The position numbers and the translations under genes were made by a program. From Flavicella marina (lineage in GTDB: Bacteria; Bacteroidota; Bacteroidia; Flavobacteriales; Flavobacteriaceae), in contig NZ_VYVA01000001.1 of the NCBI RefSeq assembly GCF_009193215.1, forward strand, positions 1,136,081 through 1,200,080: a DNA stretch of 64,000 nucleotides, read 5' to 3'. The notes below the pieces were generated by a model that saw nothing but the letters and a program-made list of their open reading frames with translations, did no database searches and was not told the DNA's origin. Shown piece after piece: positions 57,403 through 64,000 of the stretch (position 1 is its first letter; every line of letters begins with the position of its first letter).

Positions 57403-57696
57403 ATGAGTTTACAGGAAGTGTATAAACTAACAGATAGGGAATTTGATAGAATTATTGAAATGGCTTGGGAGGATAGAACTCCATTTGAAGCTATTTATAT
57501 TCAGTTCGAACTTCCAGAAAAAGATGTGGTTAAAATAATGCGTTCTTATTTAAAAGAAAGCAGTTTTAAAAGATGGAGAAAGAGAGTACATAGTGGGGTT
57601 AGTAGTAAACATTTGAAAAAAAGATCTGTAGAAATAAAACGTTTTAAATGTTCAAGACAACGTTCTATAGCTAACAATAAAATATCAAAAAGATGA
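57403..57696 (+). CDS. TIGR03643 family small protein
   Basis: The 97-residue product matches the pattern of this family: DRIIEMAWEDRTPFEAI, followed by VVKIMRSYLKESSFKRWRKRV and a KH pair with a basic tail. Its members are small, conserved and of unknown function, with a helix-turn-helix-like core. The tail after residue 70 is very rich in Lys and Arg, suggesting nucleic acid binding. No functional context is offered by the neighbours. Confidence 0.8.
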   Translation: MSLQEVYKLTDREFDRIIEMAWEDRTPFEAIYIQFELPEKDVVKIMRSYLKESSFKRWRKRVHSGVSSKHLKKRSVEIKRFKCSRQRSIANNKISKR

Positions 57697-57723
57697 CGAA
57701 GAATAGCAGTGTGAAAAATTAGT

Positions 57724-58407
57724 TTAAAACTTGTACAAAAGTGAGAAATTGATGTTTTCGAAACCAAGTCCAACAGAAAAAGCGCTTCTTGATTCAGCAT
57801 TTTCTTCATCTGATTTGCTTGTTTCATAGCTCAATATTCCCCAACTCGCTTCAAGCGCAAAATGTTTGTTTAGAAAGTAATTTATTCCTGGAGAAAAAGC
57901 AATTCTATAGCCTTCAGCTTCATTTTTTGTAGTTTTCGTAGTCCCATAACTTGAAGAATAGTAGTCAATTGTTTCATATTCTAGAGTAGAAAAATTTTTG
58001 TTAACTAAGCCTTCCAAATAGATTGAAAACTTACTTTTTTTATTAAAATAGTATCTAGAAAGCAATCCTATTTCAAAAGTTTTCAGGGTGTAGTAAGTTG
58101 CATATATTGTAAAAGGAGCACTGCTAACTAATATATTTAAACCAAGTGAAAAATTATCAGAGAGAAAACCACCGAATTTAGTTGTTAATTCAAAAGTGTC
58201 TTTATTTGATTCATCTGACCCAGAGTTTATTGAGTTGAAACTCACACCTCCGGAAATATAGATATTGTCTTTAGCGAATCCAAATTCATCTTGGTTTAGT
58301 TGGTAAGTTCTAGTAGTTGTGGTTGTAGTAGTGGTAACTGTTTCGGTATTTTGTGCAAATGAGAATGCTGCAGTAAACAAGGCTAGTAAGAGTGTTCTTA
58401 TTTTCAT
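57724..58407 (-). CDS. Outer membrane beta-barrel protein
   Basis: The 227-residue product has a signal peptide (FSFAQ), a short Thr-rich stretch (residues 24-33), then alternating beta strands ending in an aromatic residue (NINFSLLYKF-like C-terminus), as in small 8-stranded barrels of the OmpW/OmpX type. Function cannot be inferred. It reads leftward, convergent with the TIGR03643-type gene. Confidence 0.8.
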   Translation of the reverse strand: MKIRTLLLALFTAAFSFAQNTETVTTTTTTTTRTYQLNQDEFGFAKDNIYISGGVSFNSINSGSDESNKDTFELTTKFGGFLSDNFSLGLNILVSSAPFTIYATYYTLKTFEIGLLSRYYFNKKSKFSIYLEGLVNKNFSTLEYETIDYYSSSYGTTKTTKNEAEGYRIAFSPGINYFLNKHFALEASWGILSYETSKSDEENAESRSAFSVGLGFENINFSLLYKF

Positions 58408-58467
58408 TTTTTTTTCACAAATTTAAATTAATTAGTGATTTTCTGTATATGATTTTGATCTTTTTTA

Positions 58468-58497
58468 GGATAAAATAGTTTCGAAACTATTTTATCC
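58468..58497. repeat. Perfect 30-bp palindrome
   Basis: A perfect inverted repeat without a loop, running from GGATAAAATAG through a central TTCGAA to CTATTTTATCC. It has no T run on either side, so it is not an ordinary terminator. It lies between the beta-barrel gene and the yifB fragment. Confidence 0.85.
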
Positions 58498-58518
58498 AAA
58501 TCTTGTATGTAAAACCAA

Positions 58519-58605
58519 TCAATCATCTATATCTAAAAAGCTAGGTTGTATGATTTCAGATATATGATGAGGTTCAATATTTTAATAATTCTTTACAATC
58601 ATTGT
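58519..58605 (-). pseudogene. Fragment of a yifB-like 3' end
   Basis: Read on the minus strand it encodes IEPHHISEIIQPSFLDIDD and a stop. The intact YifB at 59546 ends IEPHHISEAIQYRSLDREG. At the DNA level 58545-58596 aligns with 59582-59633 with about 41 of 52 bases identical. A stop codon precedes the Ile-Glu-Pro in frame, so this is a remnant. It has the same orientation as yifB and lies on the far side of the EamA gene. The rest of the gap (58408-58706) holds only the palindrome and no other gene. Confidence 0.75.
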
Positions 58606-58706
58606 TGGATTATTTGCTTTTTAATTATCTAGGCTTCAGTGTATACAGGTCGTTTTTTAATGTTATTTTTGAATTTTTATGTGAGTAAATTTCAAATAGT
58701 TCCTTG

Positions 58707-59549
58707 ATGAAGAATACAAAACCAATCTTATACATGATATTTAGTGTTATTGCATTTTCATTGATGAATACACTTGTGAAATATTTGAATGATTTTAGTG
58801 CATACCAATTACTTTTTTTTAGATCTATAGGAACGCTATTTTTTACAATACCTCTTTTGATAAAAGCCAAAGTTTCTATGTTAGGGAATAATAAAAAACT
58901 ATTGCTCTTAAGAGGAGTAGCTGGTGTCGTATCGCTTACTTGCTTTTTTCAATCTTTGAATTATTTGGCCTTAGGAACATCCGTTTCCTTGAGATATTCT
59001 TCACCTATATTTGCAGCCATATTTGCTTTTTTATTCTTGAAGGAAAAAATAAAACCCATCCAATGGTTTTTGTTTTTTGTTGCATTTTCTGGAGTTTTGG
59101 TGATCAAAGGTTTTGGCGGTGATGTCAATACGGTTGGTTTATTGTTTATCTTGATGTCGGCTATTTCTCTTGGATTGATATTTGTGCTGATCCGAAAAAT
59201 GGGAAATACAGAGCATCCCTTGGTAATTGTTAATTATTTTATGGTGATGGCTTTTACTTTTGGTGGTCTCATGTCCATAAACATTTGGAAAAGTCCAAAT
59301 CCAGAAGAATGGTTGCTTTTGTTAAGCTTGGGTGTATTTGGTTATGTTGGACAGCTCTATTTAACCAAAGCATTTCAGTCAGACGAGACAATTGTTATTG
59401 CTCCTTTAAAGTATTTAGAGGTTGTATTTATGATTGCTATTGGTGCAATGTGGTTTGGTGAGATTTATAATTTATGGACCCTGTTGGGAGTTGTAATGAT
59501 TATGATAGGACTAATCTATAACGTATATTTAAAAAAGAACCAACGTTAA
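58707..59549 (+). CDS. EamA (DMT superfamily) transporter
   Basis: The 280-residue product (from the ATG at 58707; a TTG lies just before) has ten membrane helices in two EamA halves, with the usual LRYSSPIFAAIFAFLFLKE at the end of the first half and APLKYLEVVFMIAIGAMWFGE in the second. Such carriers export or import small metabolites, mostly amino acids or nucleotides. The substrate is unknown. Its stop codon overlaps the stop of yifB (GTTAAC shared by the two strands). It is flanked by the intact yifB end and the yifB fragment. Confidence 0.88.
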   Translation: MKNTKPILYMIFSVIAFSLMNTLVKYLNDFSAYQLLFFRSIGTLFFTIPLLIKAKVSMLGNNKKLLLLRGVAGVVSLTCFFQSLNYLALGTSVSLRYSSPIFAAIFAFLFLKEKIKPIQWFLFFVAFSGVLVIKGFGGDVNTVGLLFILMSAISLGLIFVLIRKMGNTEHPLVIVNYFMVMAFTFGGLMSINIWKSPNPEEWLLLLSLGVFGYVGQLYLTKAFQSDETIVIAPLKYLEVVFMIAIGAMWFGEIYNLWTLLGVVMIMIGLIYNVYLKKNQR

Positions 59550-61084
59550 CCCAACCAACCCTCTCTATCCAAACTTCTATATTGTATCGCTTCAGAAATA
59601 TGATGGGGTTCTATAGTTTTAGAATTCTCTAAATCGGCTATGGTCCTGCTTACTTTTAAAATTCTGTCATAAGCTCTAGCCGATAAATTCAATTTTTCCA
59701 TGGCTGTTTTCAACATTAGTTTTGATGTGGTGTCTAATACGCAGTGCTTTTGTATTTGTTTTACACTCATTTGCGCATTGTAATGTGTTTTCGAGGTAGC
59801 GTTAAATCGTATGGTTTGTATTTCTCTTGCTTTTATAACTCGTTGTTTAATTACAGAACTTTTTTCTCCTGTTCGTTCTTCAGATAGTTTTTCAAAAGGA
59901 ACAGGAGTAACCTCTATATGTATGTCAATTCTGTCCAATAGCGGTCCTGATATTTTTCCTAAATATCGTTGCATTTCGTGAGGTGAAGAAGTCATGGGAC
60001 TATCAGAGTCGTTAAAAAAACCACTCGGACTTGGGTTCATACTTGCTACTAACATAAAACTACTCGGGTAGGTAATTGTAAATTTTGCACGTGAAATGGT
60101 TACTTCACGATCTTCCAAAGGTTGTCTCATTACTTCTAAAACACTGCGTTTGAATTCTGGTAGTTCATCTAAAAAAAGCACTCCATTATGTGACATTGAG
60201 ATTTCACCTGGTTGTGGATATTGACCACCGCCTACCAAAGCGACATCTGATATGGTATGGTGCGGAGACCGAAATGGGCGTTCACGCATCAATCCGTAAT
60301 TCTCTTTGATACGACCAACTACTGAATGGATTTTTGTCGTTTCAAGAGCTTCACTTAGTGACATCGGAGGTAAAATACCAGGTAATCTTTTCGCCAGCAT
60401 AGTTTTACCAGAACCTGGAGGTCCGATTAGTATAATATTATGCCCACCAGCGGCTGCAATTTCCATACATCGTTTGATGGATTCTTGTCCTTTGACATCT
60501 GCAAAATCAAATTCGAGATTTTCAGCATTGATGTTGGCATCATCCGTTTCAGAAATTGTGTGGGGTGTTAAGGGTAATTTCGCGTCAAAAAATGAAATGA
60601 CTTCTTTTATGTTTTCTACACCATATACAACTAATCCTTCGACGATTGCTGCTTCGTTTGCATTTTGTTTTGGAAGAATAACTCCTTTAAAACCTTCGTT
60701 TTTTGCATTGATAGCAATAGGCAGTACTCCTTTAATGGGTTGAAGACTTCCGTCTAAAGAAAGCTCTCCCATTATCAAGTATTCATTGATAGATGTTGAT
60801 TTTATTTGATTAGAGGCTGCTAAAATTCCAATCGCTAAGGTTAAGTCATATGCAGATCCTTCTTTGCGTAAATCTGCAGGAGCCATATTGATGGTGATTT
60901 TTTTACCGGGTAATTTGTAACCGATGTTGTTCAACGCAGCGGAAATTCTGTAACTACTTTCTCGAATGGCATTGTCCGGCAACCCAACCAAATGGTAACC
61001 GATTCCTTTGTCAATATTTACTTCAACGATAATGGTGGTGGCCTCAATACCGAACACGGCAGCCCCATAGACTTTTGTCAACAT
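59546..61084 (-). CDS. YifB/ComM family AAA+ ATPase (Mg-chelatase-like)
   Basis: From the ATG at 61084 the product is 512 residues (an upstream in-frame ATG at 61102 is less likely). It has an N-terminal ChlI-like domain (MLTKVYGAAVFGIEA), Walker A GPPGSGKTMLAKR, Walker B LFLDELPEF and a C-terminal Mg_chelatase_C domain. ComM of this family is a hexameric helicase that promotes branch migration in natural transformation. The family is also called YifB. The gene stands alone. Its 3' end is partly duplicated at 58519. Confidence 0.93.
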   Translation of the reverse strand: MLTKVYGAAVFGIEATTIIVEVNIDKGIGYHLVGLPDNAIRESSYRISAALNNIGYKLPGKKITINMAPADLRKEGSAYDLTLAIGILAASNQIKSTSINEYLIMGELSLDGSLQPIKGVLPIAINAKNEGFKGVILPKQNANEAAIVEGLVVYGVENIKEVISFFDAKLPLTPHTISETDDANINAENLEFDFADVKGQESIKRCMEIAAAGGHNIILIGPPGSGKTMLAKRLPGILPPMSLSEALETTKIHSVVGRIKENYGLMRERPFRSPHHTISDVALVGGGQYPQPGEISMSHNGVLFLDELPEFKRSVLEVMRQPLEDREVTISRAKFTITYPSSFMLVASMNPSPSGFFNDSDSPMTSSPHEMQRYLGKISGPLLDRIDIHIEVTPVPFEKLSEERTGEKSSVIKQRVIKAREIQTIRFNATSKTHYNAQMSVKQIQKHCVLDTTSKLMLKTAMEKLNLSARAYDRILKVSRTIADLENSKTIEPHHISEAIQYRSLDREGWLG

Positions 61085-61203
61085 AGCATCTTTTTTTAGC
61101 AATTAGCCAATCAATCTCTTGATTTAGATATGAAAAGCAGTTTTTCTTTTAAAGATACAGAAAGTTGCTGTGCAAGTCAATTATCAATTAGAGTCTAGTT
61201 TTC

Positions 61204-62658
61204 TTATAATAGTGCTGGTATGCCCGGTAGTTGCCCGACCAAAGCAAGAGATACAACACAAACTAGAAACATAACACCTGGTATAATGAGTCTTTCCTTT
61301 AAACTAAGTTCTTTCGCACGTTCTCTGTCCCCGATCAACCCTAAATTGTCGAGCAACATGGTCAATGCCCAACCAAACACTGGATTTACAAAGGCACATG
61401 CAAATATACAAGTACCAGCACTCAACGAATCTTTGTTTTTTTGAATCATCTGCATACCTGCTTCTAATAAAGGAAGAAAAACGCCTACAATTAATGCTAC
61501 TCTTAGAACAGGTTCCCACATAGCCAAATCCATCGGATATCCAAAAATTGCTGCTAATACACAGAGAATGGCTGTAAGAACAGCTCCTCCTGGAATAGGA
61601 CGTTTAGCAATTGCGGCGGGAATCATATATGTACCCCAAGAAGAGGCTATATTTCCACCTCCCAAAGCCGTACCAATAATTTGACGAACGGAAGCAACGG
61701 TCATGGTATCATCAACATCCATCAAAACGTCTTTTGCCTCTTCAGGATAATTCAATTCTTGGAAAACACGATGGCCTAAATAATCGGGTGACCACATGGC
61801 AACTGCTAAAATCGCAAATGGAATTACTGCCACAAAATGATTAATATTTGGTAATCCTAATTGCCAACCTGTATTTTCTCCCCACCACCAGAGCGGATTC
61901 ATATGGGGTAGACCCGGAGCCGTACTAAACTCGAATTGTACACCCATTACATAGCTTACTATTCCTGCAATACCCGAACAAAGAGGGATGGCCAACCATC
62001 TTTTTTTAATTCTTGCTAAGTAAGCATAAACGAGTATGGTCAGACCAATTACCACAAAAGAAACGCGACTAGCATTAGAAGCTTCTGCCCATAACCTAAA
62101 TTTGCCTATTTGTCCGACGAGTCCCACCGCTCCAAGGTAAATCAATAAGCCTCCTCGAACACCAACACCTGTTAATGCCATTAATTTAGAACCTCCTTTA
62201 GTGATACTCAGAATTATTCCGAAAACTCCAATGAGTATACCTAAAGCCAACGGATGCCCGCCTGCCATGGCAATGATAGGAATCAGCGGTATCATTGGAC
62301 CATGTGTACCGGCTAGATTTGCTTTAGGATTTAATATGGCTGAAAATAGAATTACAAATATACCTCCGGCGATAAGCAATTCATATCTTACGTTTTCTGC
62401 TACAAATTCAGGAGTTAATCCAAACTGAGCGGCAAAAGCAGCAACCATCGCGGTTACCATTACTACTTTACCAATTGTAGCTGCCAATGCAGGTACCAAA
62501 TCTTCTATTTCTATCCTAAAATCTCTAAAAGGTAAATGAATTCTCCATCTGCGGAAGTGCATTATTAATAGTTCGTGATTTAGGTATTCTTCTCTGTTTT
62601 TAAATTCTTTAGATTTTTTTCGTTTTTGACGATACGAATGCTCTTGTTTGTTTTTCAT
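61204..62658 (-). CDS. DUF3360-type membrane permease
   Basis: The 484-residue product has a charged N-terminus and about 12 membrane helices. Conserved stretches include LAGTHGPMIPLIPIIAMAGG, VLMDVDDTMTVASVRQI and TALGGGNIASSWGTYMIPAA, which I recognise from the DUF3360 family known in Vibrio and others. The general fold seems related to SulP and uracil/xanthine permeases. The substrate is unknown; an anion is possible. Its neighbours are yifB (convergent side) and a divergent LacI regulator, so LacI control is possible. Confidence 0.75.
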   Translation of the reverse strand: MKNKQEHSYRQKRKKSKEFKNREEYLNHELLIMHFRRWRIHLPFRDFRIEIEDLVPALAATIGKVVMVTAMVAAFAAQFGLTPEFVAENVRYELLIAGGIFVILFSAILNPKANLAGTHGPMIPLIPIIAMAGGHPLALGILIGVFGIILSITKGGSKLMALTGVGVRGGLLIYLGAVGLVGQIGKFRLWAEASNASRVSFVVIGLTILVYAYLARIKKRWLAIPLCSGIAGIVSYVMGVQFEFSTAPGLPHMNPLWWWGENTGWQLGLPNINHFVAVIPFAILAVAMWSPDYLGHRVFQELNYPEEAKDVLMDVDDTMTVASVRQIIGTALGGGNIASSWGTYMIPAAIAKRPIPGGAVLTAILCVLAAIFGYPMDLAMWEPVLRVALIVGVFLPLLEAGMQMIQKNKDSLSAGTCIFACAFVNPVFGWALTMLLDNLGLIGDRERAKELSLKERLIIPGVMFLVCVVSLALVGQLPGIPALL

Positions 62659-62836
62659 GTGACGGTATTGATAAAAGTTATTGAATAACTTTCTAGTAGG
62701 TTTTTTTAGTTTCGCACTAAATTACAAACTCATTTTAGGTGTAATACTGAGATATATCAGCTTTCAACTTGTTCGTTAAACTTCTTAAGTTCGATAGGAA
62801 TTGATTATTTTAGAACCGGCAATAGCACCATCATTT

Positions 62837-63865
62837 ATGAATAAAAGAATTACACTTAAAGAAATAGCACAAGAATTTAATGTGTCAATAGCAACGGTAT
62901 CTAAAGCGTTGAAAGACAGTCATGATATTGGAAGAGCTACGCGTGAAAAAATTCAAAAATATGCGAATGATAAGGGCTATCAACCTAACATTTATGCGTT
63001 GGGGTTGAAAAATAATAAAACCAAAACAATAGGACTTATTTTGCCGAATATATTGAATAGGTATTTTGCGAAAGTGTTTAGTGGAGTAGAGAAGATAGCA
63101 AACCAATTAGGTTTTCATGTAATTATTTCTATTTCGCACGATAGTTATGAAAAAGAAGTTGAAGCTACTCATTTTTTTTTAAAAGGAACTGTTGATGGGT
63201 TTATAGTTTCACTGGCAGAAGAAACTCAAAAGCTACAGAAATATGATCATTTTAAAGATGCTAAAAAATATGGGGTAGGAATGGTAATGATGGATAGAGT
63301 TACGGATGAGGTCTTGTGTGATAAGGTAATTGTTGATGACATGGAAGCTGCGCAAAAAGCTACGAATTTTTTCATTGAGAACGATAGAAAACACATTGCT
63401 TTAATTTCTATTATTAGTCATACGAGTGTTGGAAAACTCAGGATTCAAGGTTATAAAAATGCTTTAAAAGAGCACGAAATGTTGATCGATGAAAATTTGA
63501 TTTTGAGAGTCGGAAAACACGATGATTTAGAAACTTTGTTGAAGATTGTTTTAGGAAGTAGAAAAGTAGACGCTATACTTTGTCTTGAAGAAACGGCCGC
63601 TATTGAAACTTTAGCCATTCTAAAGAAACAAAAATATCAGGTGCCAAAGGATATTTCAATGATAGGTTTTACAAATGGTGAATTGGCACAAAATGTTACT
63701 CCTAAAATCACCACCGTTAGTCAGCATGGAGTTTATATGGGTGAACAAGCGATGCAATTCTTGATTGAACGGTTGGAAGCAATGGATAAAGAATTAACGC
63801 TGCATCCCAGAACAAAGACGGTTAAGACCAGTATTATGGAAAGAGAGTCAACGATAAAAAGATAA
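62837..63865 (+). CDS. LacI family transcriptional regulator
   Basis: From the ATG at 62837 the product is 342 residues. It begins with the LacI helix-turn-helix (ITLKEIAQEFNVSIATVSKAL) and hinge, then a periplasmic-binding-protein-like effector domain (TIGLILPNILNRYFAKV, IVDDMEAAQKATNFFIEN). The upstream TTG at 62801 would add 12 residues before the helix-turn-helix and is less likely. It is divergent from the DUF3360 permease and convergent with the transketolase-type gene. The sugar or metabolite ligand is unknown. Confidence 0.9.
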   Translation: MNKRITLKEIAQEFNVSIATVSKALKDSHDIGRATREKIQKYANDKGYQPNIYALGLKNNKTKTIGLILPNILNRYFAKVFSGVEKIANQLGFHVIISISHDSYEKEVEATHFFLKGTVDGFIVSLAEETQKLQKYDHFKDAKKYGVGMVMMDRVTDEVLCDKVIVDDMEAAQKATNFFIENDRKHIALISIISHTSVGKLRIQGYKNALKEHEMLIDENLILRVGKHDDLETLLKIVLGSRKVDAILCLEETAAIETLAILKKQKYQVPKDISMIGFTNGELAQNVTPKITTVSQHGVYMGEQAMQFLIERLEAMDKELTLHPRTKTVKTSIMERESTIKR

Positions 63866-63875
63866 ATAAAAAAAA

Positions 63876-63900
63876 GTACCCTTCATTAAATAAAGGGTAC
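63876..63900 (-). terminator. Terminator of the transketolase-type gene
   Basis: GTACCCTT (63876-63883) pairs with AAGGGTAC (63893-63900). On the minus strand the hairpin is followed by a run of T (nine A on the plus strand at 63867-63875), so it terminates the leftward gene. On the plus strand there is no T run. Confidence 0.8.
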
Positions 63901-63923
63901 TCATAATCATACAATTGTATTTT

Positions 63924-64000
63924 TTATTTTCTTTTGATAACCTTTTGAACAGCTTCAACGATTGCTTTGTCGTTCAATCCGTATTTCTCCATCAATTGTG
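63924..64000 (-). CDS. Transketolase C-terminal end (partial)
   Basis: Only the last 24 codons are in the window. The end QLMEKYGLNDKAIVEAVQKV is like the C-terminus of the C-terminal subunit of bacterial transketolases, where such a Leu-x-x-Lys-Tyr-Gly-Leu run follows the last beta strand. The rest lies beyond the right edge, so the call is tentative. The pentose phosphate pathway would be its place. Confidence 0.55.
   Translation of the reverse strand, partial: QLMEKYGLNDKAIVEAVQKVIKRK

Noticed and set aside
58519..58605. Consideration of the yifB-like stretch as a functional small gene
   Set aside because: It has an in-frame stop before the conserved part and no start, so it is better read as a remnant.
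60306..60743. Open frame of 145 codons on the plus strand inside yifB
   Set aside because: It is antisense to the Walker A and ChlI regions of YifB and its composition is that of a shadow.

Overview
The window looks like the chromosome of a marine, alga-associated member of the Bacteroidota, most likely Flavobacteriaceae. The evidence is the AT-rich DNA, promoters of the Bacteroidota type (TTG-N19-TAnnTTTG), type IX secretion (T9SS) sorting domains, a SprB-like giant adhesin with a PorP/SprF partner, and a hybrid two-component regulator next to polysaccharide-degrading enzymes. No plasmid or phage genes, insertion sequences or CRISPR arrays were seen.

Layout. (1) 1-800: the 5' part of sucA and a tRNA-Asn. 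(2) 0.8-8.6 kb: corA, then a three-gene leftward operon (sulfatase, Tat-type FAD oxidoreductase, a secreted protein with a possible FMN-attachment motif) divergent from a TPR/LuxR-type regulator. (3) 8.7-8.85 kb: a second identical tRNA-Asn with its terminator. (4) 8.9-25.5 kb: a polysaccharide locus that I read as lambda-carrageenan utilisation. It has two paralogous clan GH-A beta-galactosidase-like enzymes, a GH150-like lambda-carrageenase, a GH110 alpha-1,3-galactosidase, two related secreted jelly-roll proteins and a hybrid two-component regulator. There is no SusC/SusD pair. Its right edge carries a near-exact copy of the tRNA-Asn terminator. (5) 25.5-39.9 kb: housekeeping genes (ketoacyl synthase and bioB, rseP, SCO, feoAB with a tiny Cys-rich protein, a NUMOD/HNH-like protein, cydAB, a DNA alkylation repair protein, an arfB/GGGPS-like/phosphopantetheinyl transferase operon, ahcY). 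(6) 40.1-56.8 kb: a surface adhesin operon made of a 4679-residue protein, PorP/SprF and an OmpA/PD40 protein. (7) 56.9-64 kb: small proteins, a beta-barrel, an EamA transporter, yifB, a DUF3360 permease, a LacI regulator and the 3' end of a transketolase-type gene.

How the parts may work together. Four promoters in the carrageenan locus share one architecture: a TAnnTTTG element with two TTCRTACA-like half-sites exactly 21 bp apart, the nearer one 20 nt upstream of it. I infer that this is the operator of the adjacent hybrid regulator. The endo-lyase-like GH150 enzyme, the GH110 and GH-A enzymes and the sulfatase could together open, desulfate and dismantle a sulfated galactan.

Other structure worth noting: 11 consecutive A+B DUF11 pairs in the adhesin keep a period of exactly 729 bp although their sequences have diverged; a decayed copy of the 3' end of yifB lies on the far side of the EamA gene; and perfect palindromes occur upstream of bioB and in the yifB-fragment gap. 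All family names come from motif reading without database searches.
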